This document shows positions 45,976 to 58,164 of a DNA stretch of 64,000 bases, piece by piece. Within the stretch, counting starts at the first letter, position 1; every line of letters starts with the position of its first letter. Source of the DNA: Sabethes cyaneus (Eukaryota; Arthropoda; Insecta; Diptera; Culicidae); assembly GCF_943734655.1 (NCBI RefSeq), contig NC_071355.1:76521449-76585448 (forward strand). The letters are read 5' to 3'. Both the position numbers and the translations under genes were made by a program. The notes under the pieces are model-generated. The model searched no databases. It worked only from the letters and a program-made list of their open reading frames with translations, and had not been told where the DNA came from.

Positions 45976-46698
45976 TGGATGGGCAGGCTCACTGCTTTAA
46001 AATCTAATTCGATCCCATGGAAAGAGATCCTCTGTTTCACATGATCATTCACTGAACAGTTCTGGCATTGGAGGAGAAGTAGTCGCATCCTGCGGATGGC
46101 CAGGCTCACTGCTTTAATACCTAATGCAATTCAGTGGATATAGATCCTCTGTCTAATATGAAAAATCATCCATGGAATGGTACAGGTTTTGGAGGAGAAG
46201 TAGTCGCATCCCGAAGATGGACAGGCTCACTGCCTCTGTGTCACACAATTCATGAGAAAGAGTTCTTCGGGATTCTATCTCATGAATTGACCTGATACTC
46301 AGGGAGCAGTAGTCGCATCTGCCGTTGATGGCCAGGCACACTCCACTAGTGTCATACAATTCGTGAGAAAGAGTTCCTCTGGCTCCTATGACAAATCATC
46401 TCACGAATTGAACTGATACTAAGGGAGAAGTTGTCGCATCGTACGGTGACGTTGGTGGTCAGGCACACTCCACTAGTGTCATACAATTCGTGAGAAAGAG
46501 TTCCTCTGGTTTCCATGACAAATCATCTCACGAATTGAACTGATACTGAGGGAGAAGTTGTCGCATTAAACGATGATGGATGGTGGACAGGCTCACTCTT
46601 CTAGTGTCATACAAAATGCGGGATAGAGATCCTCTGATTATCATGAAACAATCATCCCACACTTTGCACTGATACTGGAAGAGAAGTAGTCGCATCGG
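45976..46698. repeat. Six ~110-124-bp tandem repeats, most with an inverted repeat
   Basis: Units begin with 'atggccaggctcactgc'-like sequence and end with 'ggagaagtagtcgcatc'-like sequence; starts are near 45979, 46097, 46217, 46327, 46452 and 46580. In unit 3, CAATTCATGAGA (46246-46257) pairs with 46278-46289. In units 4 and 5, CAATTCGTGAGA (46357-46368; 46484-46495) pairs with TCTCACGAATTG (46399-46410; 46526-46537). In unit 6, CAAAATGCGGGAT pairs 11 of 13 with ATCCCACACTTTG. Unit 2 pairs about 10 of 13. Several arm changes are compensated in the other arm. Unit 1 pairs poorly. Spacer between arms is about 20-31 nt. Confidence 0.85.
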
Positions 46699-46749
46699 AT
46701 GTCAGCACTCAAATAGAAAAAAAACCTTCAGTTTTTTTTAATCCGACTC

Positions 46750-46757
46750 GGGGAAAA
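46750..46757 (+). other. Short purine tract before the 3' LTR (candidate PPT)
   Basis: GGGGAAAA, one base upstream of the 3' LTR, in the place where plus-strand DNA synthesis is primed. It is short for a polypurine tract. Confidence 0.55.
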
Positions 46758-46758
46758 T

Positions 46759-48150
46759 TGTGACCATATTTTGCCACGGTCACAATAAAATCCTTTGGTC
46801 ACTGGGCCAGCTTGATTATTACCCTTATTTATATTGTTATTTTTTTGTAAATATTGTAAGTAAATGTCTGAATGTAAAATAAATGTCAGTTCTCTGTGCT
46901 TGCATGTTTGAGAGACGTTTATTTTATGTTTAATAGCCCAGGTTGGTGTCCTCGAATATTATTTATTAAAAATTGTTTTCCCAGTTATTTATTTAAATTA
47001 TTTTCCTTTTTTTGTTATTTATTTGTTGCATGCTATATTTTTTGGTTAGTTTAGTTTTGCTTGATGTTATTTAGGATTCAATTTTATGGTTAGGGATAGA
47101 TTAAATAAATATTTTGCATGCAACGTTACTTTAAAATTATCATACAGTTAAAGTTTGATCGGGACACCAACATAAAACGATAAAAATTGTCATAGATTTA
47201 GTACCATCAGCAGCCGTAGGGAAAACAACGGGGCAGCGGGATGAAATGCAAGGGGGGTTCAGGGCGGAAAACGGACCGAGGATGGTTAAAAGCACCCGCA
47301 ACTGCCGGCGCAGGAGATCTTGTAATTAGACCGTGAACCCGGAGGTATACAGTGCGCGAGGTCAAGGGACCCACCGAATCAGGCCAAACACAGTGTCGTG
47401 CGAACGCTAAGTCCACCGATAGCCTACCCGAACAGTACGAGCCGTAGCTAGTGAGCCAGTGTTGAAATCGCAAAGGGGACTAGCTTAAGGTCAAAGGACC
47501 GATCGAAGAGTGTCGTGAAAATTCGTCCCAAGCCAGTTTGGACGCTAAACCGTAGTTTTATTTGTGCGCAGTGCCTCTGGGTTGCGATTCGGCCGTTCGT
47601 TATTAGGCCTAGATACGCGACAGTGCCCCCGTCGGTGAAACAATTCTTGGCCAGCTTGGCTATAACTTATTTACGGCTGTGACTATTGGTTTTGTGCACC
47701 CTGTCATCATAGCGGGACGCCGCTGCGTCCGTTTGTACCTCCTGTAGTGGATTCAACCCCTGGATCACCCCTCGCATCACCCGTCACCAAAGTCGACCAA
47801 CGAGCAGCAGCAGCAACCATCCCGGCACGCGGCGTGCCATAAGGAAGTTTTCCGGCGAAAATTGCGCAAGTAAAAGTGACTTACTAACCCTTGTTTTAAA
47901 AAAAATAAATGTATGGTCTGGTAATTTTCGAGCTGTAAATTTATTTAAATTTGCACTTCCTTTTGCTTGTCTTTGAAGTTTGCTCGTTATAGTTTTATTC
48001 CGCTCAGTGACCATTGATGTTGGCGTGGGTTGTAAGTCCGCCATTTTGTAGTTTTTTCCAGGAGACCAACCAAGACGACCCAAGCCGGTAAGAAGACAAA
48101 GGCTATTGTGTTAAAGAATTTATCTCATTGTACAAAAAGGAATTGTAACA
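46759..48150 (+). repeat. 3' long terminal repeat, 1392 bp
   Basis: Same length as the 5' LTR and differing by one substitution found by eye (47257 G against 35056 A). Followed directly by the AAGT target duplication. Confidence 0.97.
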
Positions 48151-48154
48151 AAGT
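48151..48154. repeat. Target-site duplication AAGT, right copy
   Basis: Matches 34554-34557. Confidence 0.85.
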
Positions 48155-48317
48155 GCGCCGTAAATACTTAATATAGAGCAATACTTAGTTCAGCAATCTT
48201 ATGGATAATAATTGACTCTATGAATGCCCCATGCATAACATTTTCGAATTTTGCTTGGCTAAGGTGTTACAGTTAAATAAGCAAAATAGGTACACTAAGT
48301 GCAGGACAGTCCTGGCT

Positions 48318-48506
48318 CTAGGCAATAGACAATAGGCAATAGAGCTGTTGCCCAAGCACGCGACCGAAGCTTTTCAAATCGTCGGCAAAGAATAAACGAG
48401 GAACTTTCAGTTTAAAATTCACATCATTGACGTACACAAGAACTATGAACGGTGCCAGGTGGCTGCCCTGAGGAACATCAGACGGAGCAGAAAATTCATC
48501 AGACAA
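48318..48506 (-). pseudogene. Jockey-type RT fragment
   Basis: A 62-codon minus frame with 'SDVPQGSHLAPFIVLVYVND' followed by 'RLFFADDLKSFGR'. These are RT motifs around the catalytic (Y/F)ADD of Jockey-clade LINEs. Only this core is left; flanks are unrelated. It lies about 165 bp beyond the LTR element. Confidence 0.8.
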
Positions 48507-50397
48507 CTATCACTGTGATGGTTTGCTTGTTCGAAGAGTGCAACATAAATGTTATTTTAGACTTTTAGGAGTTTCCTCCTAGCGATTCCGGTTGACTACT
48601 CACTCCATCATCCAGTCTTCCACTCATATGATGCCCCTGTATTCTGTATCCCTTGAATTTATTATATAATGCATATAACGAATTTATCACATGATCAGTG
48701 ATTAAAATTTTCACTCACATGTAGGATAAACGTTTTTCGCTCACCCATTTTTCTCATATGACAACTAGATTCTGTGCTTATCTGTTTATACAAAGCGAAC
48801 GAAAAACATTTTTCCGCTGCAGAATGAGAGTTGATAATATCTCATTGCATTTTTCGCTGAAAAACATTTATCCTCTCACTCAGTGAACCATGAAAAATAT
48901 AAATCGCAGGTAGAATTGGCGCGAAACTCTAATGCATTACTATGTATATAATGAAACCCATGGTGATACCCAAATACATAAATTCGGTTGTTTTATATGT
49001 CTCTCTCTTGTTGACTGGTTGCTTGGTAAATTCAATAGTAACCTGTGTATTTTCGTCTCTGAAAAACGGCTGATACTGCTTTATCCTCTCGCAACAAAGA
49101 GAGGATAAACTCGTGTTACGAAAAATTAAAAATAAACAAATCATGATCGCGTGTTTCGAGGGATAAAGGAAAATATGGATAACTTGCGCTCACGAGCGAC
49201 AATACATATGTATAAAACATTTTCGTTTCTCTTTTGCTAGGTCATAAGTCTTAGTAGGCAAAATTCATTGAATATCGCGCATTTGAAACGATAAATTGAA
49301 TGCCTGCACATGATATATAATGAAATCAAATAAATATGGATAAAAATAGAACGAGCTCACCAGCAGCCCTTTGAATGAAATATAGTCGCGTCATTAGAGT
49401 TTCCATCAGTACATTATTGAAAAATTTACGGTCAATATTTCCACTGTATAGTAGGTGTTGGGAGAGCTAGGACTAAAGAAATAACAAAGAAACACGGCCG
49501 AATGAACCAATGGACTATCTATCTACCCAATACCGCAATTTTTATATTATAGGCGACTTGGTGGAAGGGACCTTTTACAAGGAGGGGTTTTAGTAAGACA
49601 GTCGAAGAAATCGATTTTTTTCAGACGTTTAATCAGGATATTCTTACCACGTAGAACGATGGTTCCTTCTACAAAAATATACGCGTACACGAGATCCTCA
49701 AGGTTACGTTTGGCTTTTTACAGTATTTGCTCGCAAGATGGCGTTAATGCGGGAATAATCAACTTTTTTTGTCTAAAAGTTATGAATTCTTTTCGTGTAA
49801 ATCGTTCTTGCTTACGGCAAAATTGAACAAGATCTGCAGTGAACATGGTCATGTGATAGATAAAACCTATGGGTAATAGTGTGGGTCAGAAGTTGGTCGC
49901 TAGGTGGAATTGGTGATCCATTTGTTTTTCAATTTTTTTATCGCAGCTTAGAATACTGACTAGATGTAATATTTGTGTCCACGGCATAATTGTTCAAATA
50001 GTCGAGACCATTTTATTCTGAATATTTTGGAACAAAATTCACTCGCCAGGTGACGCTAGTGATGTATTTATTTTTTTCCGGTACTATGCTCAAATTTGCG
50101 GATCGTTTCAATATACATCCTGGCTGAACCAGTACACTGCTTGGCTATATAATATTGCGAAATAATGTTACTAGTTTTATATTGCGAATTAATATCCAAG
50201 ACGACCTCTGGTCGAAACAATATGTTCACGCAATAAAAAATTCATAACAAAAAGCACACTAGCATCAGTTGGTGATTAAACAGTGTGCTTAACTGTCTGT
50301 CATAGAATGAATCTAGTCCATCTGACCAACCGTAACCTTACTTAAGACAAACTTATATGTTATCAACATGTTTAACTACGACCAATATTTATAAAAT
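48507..50397. other. No gene seen
   Basis: AT-rich anonymous DNA with many short frames. 48660-49260 repeats phrases such as 'ctcactcagtg' and 'gagaggataaac' loosely. No transposon ends fixed. Confidence 0.45.
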
Positions 50398-50470
50398 GCC
50401 GCTACTCGCATAACAGTCCCGTTTTCTATGGAGTTTGCTATATAAATGGGACTGTTATGCGAGTACCGGC
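50398..50470. repeat. 73-nt perfect-arm hairpin (possible MITE core or pre-miRNA-like)
   Basis: The arm TACTCGCATAACAGTCCC (50403-50420) is exactly complementary to 50448-50465; one C/C mismatch outside it is followed by four more pairs (GCCG/CGGC). The loop is 27 nt. This is the size of an animal pre-miRNA, but such a perfect stem with a TATA-bearing loop is also typical of a decayed foldback transposon. Confidence 0.7.
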
Positions 50471-51233
50471 AGTACAACTGGTAATTAAAGCAAAGGAAGA
50501 AAGATTTGAATTGGACTGATTTAAGACAAATGTTATCGATGTGCTTACATAAAATACATTCAAATTTAAAATTTATGCAATTATTTTATTTTTTTGACCA
50601 TTTACTTTACTGACAGTTATTACTACTGACCGTGTATATCCATGCTGGTCCTCAACAAAGTATTGTTGGCAACATCCAAAAATCCAAGCTCAAATAGTTT
50701 AGCAACCGAGCTCAGGGCAAATAAATCTTCAATGTGCATTTTCTTCCCTTTCCTGTAAACGGGAAACAAAAACGAAGATTTTCAAAAAGTTGGAATGCTG
50801 TCTATAGCCAAAGACCAATTAAAGATACGATGTACGATGGAGTAAGCAGATTAGACGTGCACTTTTTCAGCAGAGCAGACAGAATTCAATCAGGGCTAAC
50901 GGAGCAAAATGCTTTGAATCTAAATATTGCTGACCATTCGTTTAACTCGATATGGACGAAAGACTGACCAAGGGAAAACGGACAGCTTCAGTAACAGATT
51001 CCATTCGTTCCAGTCTTTATATTTAACTGCACAGAGATCACTAATCCTCTGCGAGACGGAGCTCCAACGACTGTAGTTATACATCACTGAGGAAGGCGAT
51101 TTAGATTCATTCCTTTGATCATTTACAAACTTCCAGAAAAAAATTTACATCTACTGTCATTTACCTACTTGGGTTTGTATTTTTTAATCAAAAAAAGAAT
51201 ATTTAGTTTTAGTCTATTCTCAATTTCGACTGA
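50471..51233. other. No gene seen
   Basis: A 77-codon plus frame (50734-50967) lacks any recognisable feature. Otherwise anonymous. Confidence 0.45.
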
Positions 51234-51386
51234 GGCTGTGAACCATTTCGCGAAATTTTTAACTTTTTAGTTAAAATTTGACAGTTTGATAGTTATTCAG
51301 TCCGGGTTGGAACTGGATTGATTTTTGGTGTTCATTTGCTCCTATTTGATAGATAAAATTCATCTCTTTTCAACCCGGGTTGAATA
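51234..51386. mobile_element. Internally deleted, one-ended copy of the 10.4-kb MITE
   Basis: Starts with the same terminus, 'GGCTGTGAACCATTTCGCGA', and the first ~60 bp match. It then skips about 110 bp of the 10.4-kb element and resumes at the 'gatagataaaattcatctc ... caacccgggttg' core. The right inverted repeat is missing. Confidence 0.75.
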
Positions 51387-54300
51387 AAAAAATTCGTTAT
51401 TACAGAAATAGGGCAGTGAACACAATCAGTATTTTCCTTTGAATAGCATAAACATTTTTTAAGCTTACCTCAAAACTTAGAATTAACAACGAACTCTAGT
51501 AAATCGCTGTTTAAAAATTATGAGTAAAACCTTCTGTTTTCAATCACCACGCAAAAATTTTCGCACCAGTTAATGTCTTAGCTTTCCCCGCCAAGCACCA
51601 ACGATCCCAACACTAATTACGTAAATGTGTTTATAAATGCCTCTATTTTCCATACCTCCCCAAAAAGCTAAACAGTTAGTTGCAGAATTCCACTACCGAG
51701 AGCTCGCTAGTTTAGCTATAAGCATACTTCATAAAATTGATTACAAACCTACCTATTTTCGCGCGTGGCAATCAGAGTCTGCCTGCTGGCTGACTTCACT
51801 TGGCTTCGCTGGCTCTATGAAAATAGGAAAACTTTTATTCTTGAGTCACCCGCAAATAGATGAGAAATATACGAACCGAAACGCCCCATTCGCATCGAAA
51901 CGCGAGGCGGAAGTAGAATTTCCGACCTTTCAAGTGATGCCTATAGCAGTTACGGCAACACAGAAAAGTCCAGAAAACGGGAAAAGGTTTTCCTGTATCT
52001 GTTCGCGTTAAGCATTCTTGAAGTGAGGAGAATGAGTTTTTAGATCGAGCATTTGACCTAGATATCTAGAAGAACGAGGAAATAATTATCTACGGAAAGT
52101 GTTCGGTTTATACCTTCTCGTCTGCGTAAACTTTAACCACTTTAACAGTTGAGAGAGCACTCATTCTTGGTAGAACACCGCCAACTCGTGAAATAGCAAA
52201 TTAACTTTTAAGTTTCACTAGTTTCAAACATAAGAAGTTAGGAAGAATACTTGAAATACAAAATATTTTCTTATTTACATATGCTTGATGATGTGTAGGT
52301 TAAGCATGTCTAGGCAAAACTCCAAAATCGTTAAATTTAAAAAAAACATGACAAGAACTGCTCATTTCATAAAATGACAAGTAGGAAACCGTTTATTTTC
52401 GAGCAAATTCCTAAGTTTGGGCTTTCTATATGAAAATGATTGTACGATGATGATCTTGACAGTTTCATATTCTCGGAAACGTCTGCCACTATTACTCTTC
52501 CGGTTACCGTATAAAAATCCTGCCCAGGAATTTGTCAGAATTTTGTTTTGCGACATCTCTGACCCGCGTGAAAGCTCTGACCACTCTTTTCTGAATCGAA
52601 TTCATCTACGTTTTTCCCGATTTTTATAATTTTGTTTAGGTATGCCAAAGACGAAGAAGTTTTGTGAACTACAGATTTAGGTACATATCATAGCACTTTG
52701 TTTTTGCCAAGAAGATGAAGATAAAATTTAGCCTAAAATTAACACTTTAAAAATTTACAAGGCAATCTGAATTCGAGTAGTATTTTAGAGCTTAATAAAT
52801 GAGACAGGCGCACGATTTTTGCACTCGTGTATAGTGCTAAGCACTTTAGCAATTAGTTATCAGCTACGATCGCTAGACTGCCATTGTTTATAATCTTTCA
52901 CTAGATGGACGTGAGAAAATGTATGCAACAAATTTGCATCAGTGCTTATATTCAATGTACGCAAACTACATAGTACAAACTATATTTAGGTACAAACATT
53001 GTTGGAATGTGTCTCAGCGCTGTTAAAGTCATAATAATGTAACCATGTCATTTTCAAAATGCAAAGCGGTCATTTTCTATACAAGGTTACGGGTTTCAGC
53101 GAAGCATCGGAAACCGTGTGTTTCGTTTGGTCTAGCTCAAACGAAGCGTAATGTATGTTTTTCATAAAAATTGCAAACACAAACACAGATGTCAATTTCC
53201 ATAACCAAAAATTCCACTGTTGGCAGAGAGCACAATTTATAAACGACATCATAACCTGACCGTACAAGTAAACTGTACTTTGCTAGTATGCAACTACATA
53301 ATTCCCTCGCTATCGTTCATGTAGCAGGTTAGCTGCATTGCTCTACGGACAACATATTTGCATACATAAAATAACAAACAACAAAAGGTCAAAGAAAGTA
53401 GTTCTCAGGTGCTCTTGGCGACTCGAGTTATACTACTAAGTAATTAGCCCGTTGATGCAGCTGTGCTTTTAGAGGAAACTGCTGGTAGAGAATACATCAT
53501 AATTACGTGGGCTGCATAAAGCAATTAGCACCCGCAGAAAACAATGCAAAAAATGTAACTAAAATTGCGTATATATTTTTGTTCTGCCTGTCTGTATATG
53601 TGTTTCCCTTGAAACATATCTTCAAGGTTGATATGATATGATATGATATGATACAATCTGATTGCGGAGCAGCTTATCACGAAATTAACAATTACCGATA
53701 TGCAGATTGTATTGACTTTCAGTTGTGGAAAGCATGTCAAACATTTAACTGGCTTTCAATTTCATAAGTGAATCGTTTCGGATACCACGGAACGGTTCAC
53801 CTGTGATGTGTAGAAAGTTTCAACCACATACCTATAGTACCTGCATCCCACCTCTTAGTTCGAGCACAGAGAACGCTGACTCTAGTGTCACGCTTCATTG
53901 GATCAATCTTTCAAATTCCTGATCCATTATTGTTTGCCCACCCTCCGGACAGTAATCTCACATGATAACATCGCCGGTCCGTTGGATTGATCACGGTCCT
54001 AAATCTGGCTCTAAACGTTTGGAAACGAAGAATACTGACGTAACAATCCCGTTTAAGGTAGGAGAGGATATTATTGCTTTTTCCATGTATGAAAACACAA
54101 AAAGTGCTAAAGGATGGCTTCAATTTAAATCTGCACTAGTTTTAGAATATTTTTCTATCGAAACGAAAAACAGAATTCCTTTTTGCTCTGACTGTGACTG
54201 GTGCTGTTTTTGCCTTCAACTAAGAACCTGCACTGCTTTGGCAGCAGTCAGCATGGGGCCAACCGATAAGCCGTATTGATTATAATAATAATGGAACAAA

Positions 54301-56202
54301 ATGACCGTAGCTGGAATCACGATGATTCGCAAACAAAACATTTCGGATTTATGTTGACGCAAAAGATTTTGATTCGAGTGCTCCATCTATTTCCCGCCAA
54401 TAGAAAATAAATCTTCGGAATTATATTAGTAAACCAATTTCGTTGTGGATAAATTGGCTTTCGGGGTCATTAGAATGGTATTTGACTCGATACTTGGCGT
54501 AACAAGGCAAACATGAAATTAAACCATTACTATTTAACATACCGTAACAATATAGTATACCGCTAGTATTAATAGAGCCTTAGCAAAGCCTTGCGTTGGC
54601 GCTATATTCCGACGGAATTTATCCTTCAGCTTTTTTGTTCGACAGACTTCATAGGCAACTTGCGAGGCTTCGATCCCATTAACTCACTCCCAGTAGAGAT
54701 TCGAACATACGACGACTGGACTCGCTTGATAGACCAGTGGGATAAAAGTCAAATTAATTTAAAAAATCAATTGTCTGTGGACTCTATAACCTAAAGAACT
54801 CGAAAAACGAGTTTACGGGTTGTTAACGATTCTATCACGAAACAGAAATGGAAATTTAAACAAAAGAATTTCCGAAAACCGGCAAAAAAAATTTCTTTTG
54901 ATTTTGTCTTTGTTTTTGAAGGTTTTTGTATGAAAGAAATAACGTATAAATGAAAAGCAAAAATAGATTTGGGTTTCACGTTTAAACTTTAAGGAAAAAT
55001 GCATAAGACGCATTTTTTTGCGCGATTAAGAAAATCTCTTTTTTTGGCAACACCGGAAGGACAAAAACTTTATAAAATATCTGTAGTGGCCTTAGTTTTC
55101 GATGCTTTTGTCAAATTTAAACATATTTTTTTGACATTGCAATGTAATTTCACCAAGAAATTTCGGACAAACAGACACATTTATTCCACCGTCCATTCAA
55201 AAACCACTCATTTTTTAAAAAAGCATGTTTCGCAACATGGTCACACCGTGGCGCTTGAGCATTGCTTCGAGTTTTCAGTTCAAAACTATTCAAATGTAAA
55301 AATCCTACAGTATAAAATCCTACAAAGACAAGCTCCTCCGCGACATGCATAGAGGGTTCTAATGTGCAAGAAAAATGTGTAGAACGGTGATATTAAAAGG
55401 ATTTTCTTCAGGACATGACACATTGTCAGTTTGTCAGCGGTTTCATGGCGCTAAAATGTTAGAATGAATTAAAATATCTACGTATGCCGTTTGTCAGGGC
55501 TAATTTGTTATTACTCGCGTAATGAAACAGTTTCCGATAGAACATCTATGTGCATATGCCGTAACTTTACGCAGATTTTTTCCGTTTTCTTGCTTGTCTT
55601 ATTTTTCACGAGAGTAAATTCAGCCTAAAACAACCCAGCCAAGCGACAACAGCTTTCGCAACTTGACAAACTGATAGGATCGTTCCAGGGATGCGAACAT
55701 TACATTAGATATCTTCCATTTTTTGAATACCATTCTAGTAGTAGCCCTTCGTATCACTAACGATTCCTATGAACAATGAAAATATCTACGGAATTGTACC
55801 TTGCAGCAATTTACGAGTCCAACGCAAATTCATATTTTAATAATAATTATCCTGTACTTACCAAATATATGGAAAATATGGTTGTCAAGCAAGGAGTGGC
55901 GCAGTGAGGAGGAAATAACAAAAAATTGATGGTTCAAATTGCTAAATTGCAAACATGTGTGGGACACGTAGAAAATAACCACGCTAATAATTTTCGCGTG
56001 GGAATTTAAAATGGTGGAATCTCCACAATACGTTTCCACGATAATTTAGATGCATTTAAAACTAACCTGTTAGTAGTATATACCAAGAAGAAAAATTATA
56101 AACCTGCGACTGTAAAATTTTTTATCCTCTAGACTTTTCATAATGCTAAAATTTATTCAAAAATCGCTAGAGGAAAGTAATTTGATCAAGGAAAAGCGCA
56201 CA
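51387..56202. other. No confirmed gene over 4.8 kb
   Basis: Anonymous. Longest frames are 51637-52011 (124 codons), 53962-54279 (105) and 54999-55352 (117), all plus. None shows a domain or good splice or start context, and 53962-54279 has an equally open opposite strand. A GATAT tract is at 53630-53653. Confidence 0.4.
53630..53653. repeat. (GATAT)n short tandem repeat
   Basis: Four to five copies of 'gatat'. Confidence 0.9.
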
Positions 56203-58164
56203 TCTATACCTATAAAGAAGGATTTCTGTCTGTCTGTCTGTCTGTCTGTCTGGTTGTCTGTCTGTCTGTCCGTATGTTCCTTATAGAATCGAAAACTACT
56301 GAACCAATCGGTATGAAAATATGCATGTAGAGGTTTTTTAGGGCCAGGAAAGGTTTAAGTGATGGTTAGAAACCCCTCCCCCCACTAAGAGGGGGGGCTC
56401 CCACACAAATGAAACACAAATTTCTGCATAACTCGACAACTAATCAAGCAAATAGAACAAAATTTGGCATGTGGGTGTTTTCGGTGACAAGAATTTATTC
56501 CATGGTAAATTGAGACCCCTCCCCTCTTTATAAGGGGAATTATAACTCCTCTCCTCTTTAAAAGGGGGGGCTTCCATACAAATTTCCTCATAACTCGAGA
56601 ACTAATCAAGCAAATGGAACCAAATTTGGCATGTGAAGGTTTTCGAGGGCAAGAATATTTTCTATAGTAAATTAGGACCCCTCCCCACTTTAAGAGGAGG
56701 GGCTCCTGTACCAAAGAAACACAATTTTCCTCATAACTCGAGAAGTAATTAAGCAAATGGAACCAAATTTGGCATGTGGGTGTTTTTGGAGACAAAAGTT
56801 TTTTCTATGATGAATTAGGACCCCTCCCCGTTTTAGGAGGGGGGGATCCTATACACATGAAATACAAATTTCCTCATAACTGAAGAACTAATCAAGCAAA
56901 TGGAACAAAATTTGGCATGTGAAAGTTTTCGATGGCAAGAATATTTTCTATGGTAAATAAGGACCCCTCCCCACTTTAAGAGGGGGGGCTCCTATACAAA
57001 CGAAATACAAATTTCCTCATAACTCGAGAACTAATCAAGCAAATAGAACCAAATTTGGCATGTGGAGGTTTCTGGAGGCAAAAATATTTTCTATGGTGAA
57101 TTAGGACCCCTCCCAACTTTAAGACGGGGTGCTTCTACACAAATGAAATACAAATTTCCTCATAATTCGAGAACTAATCAAGCAAATGGAACCATATTTG
57201 ACATGTGGGTGTTTTTGAAGGCAACCATTTTTTCTATAATGAATTAGGACCCCTTACCTTTTTAAGAGGGGGGGCTCTCATACAAACGAAATACAAATTT
57301 CCTCATAACTCTAGAACTAATCAAGTAAATGGAACCAAATTTATCATGTGGGTGTTTTTGTAGGCAAGAATATTTTCTACGGTATATTTTCTATGGATTT
57401 CCCCACTTTAAGAGGAGGGGGGCTCCTATACAAATGAAAAACAAATTTCCTCATAACTCGAGAACTAATCAAGCAAATGGAACCAAATTTGACATGTAAG
57501 TGGTTTTGGACGCAAGATTTTTTTCTATGGTGAATTAAGACCTCTCTTCTTTAGAAAGCGAGTTATGGCCCATCTCCCCTTTAAGAGGGTGGGCTTCCAT
57601 ACAAATGAAATGCAAATTTCCTCTTATCTCGAGAACTAATCAATCAAATGGAACCAAATTTGGCATGTGGGAGTTTTAGATGGCAGAAATTTTTTCTATG
57701 GTGAATTACAACCCCTTCCCCTTTTAAGAGGGGAGCTCCCATACAAATGAAATTCAAATTATCTTATAACTTGAGAACTAATCAAGCAAATGGAACCAAA
57801 TTTGGCATGCGGGAGATTTTGGAGTCTTGAATTTATTTTATGATAGTTAGAGACCTCTCACCCCTGTGTACTCTCATACAAATAAAACAGAAATTTTTGC
57901 GAAACTCAAAAACTAATCGAACTCGAGAAATTCGAGACTCTTCCATAAAACATTAGTCAATACAAGACCACAAAAACTATCTATAGTAACACTAGATCAT
58001 TCAGGACGAGACGGTCGCGAGTGTTGCCGGTGACCCGCCGTCGGAAGCGCTGCCCACTGGGGGGCTTGCAAAACTCGAGATTGTGACAAAGATCATCCGA
58101 GATTCATGATTTATTTACAACACAGGTTAATTTGTGGCAATACGAAGTTTGTCGGGTCAGCTAG
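56203..58164 (+). mobile_element. Complete non-autonomous Helitron, second copy
   Basis: Same 5' start 'TCTATACCTATAAAGAAGG' after A (56202) and same 3' end 'GTCGGGTCAGCTAG' before T (58165). The CTGT tract is longer than in the 7.9-kb copy. Internal ~143-bp units number about ten but differ in order and identity from the other copy: units at 57.0-57.45 kb match the left-edge fragment (1-480). No coding capacity for Rep/helicase. Confidence 0.87.

Larger units (their letters stand above)
34558..48150 (+). mobile_element. Young, near-complete Ty3/gypsy LTR retrotransposon with internal gag duplication
   Basis: 13,593 bp from TGTGACC to GTAACA. Order: 5' LTR, tRNA-Lys-type PBS, leader, gag copy 1, truncated pol copy 1, 20-bp filler, second leader, gag copy 2, intact pol, 1.84-kb 3' region with an antisense gene-like unit and a hairpin repeat array, short purine tract, 3' LTR. 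No env is found on the sense strand. PR-RT-RNaseH-IN order defines Ty3/gypsy (Metaviridae). Long LTRs, tRNA-Lys PBS and 4-bp TSD would fit the Osvaldo lineage, but that is a guess without a tree. Total size is inflated by the 3011-bp duplication; the single-copy element would be about 10.6 kb. Confidence 0.96.

Noticed and set aside
44919..46758. Sense-strand env gene
   Set aside because: Searched all three plus frames for a long ORF, signal peptide or transmembrane segment; none is present.
53911..54279. Overlapping frames on both strands (105 and 70 codons)
   Set aside because: No domain or consensus start; both strands open, typical of chance.
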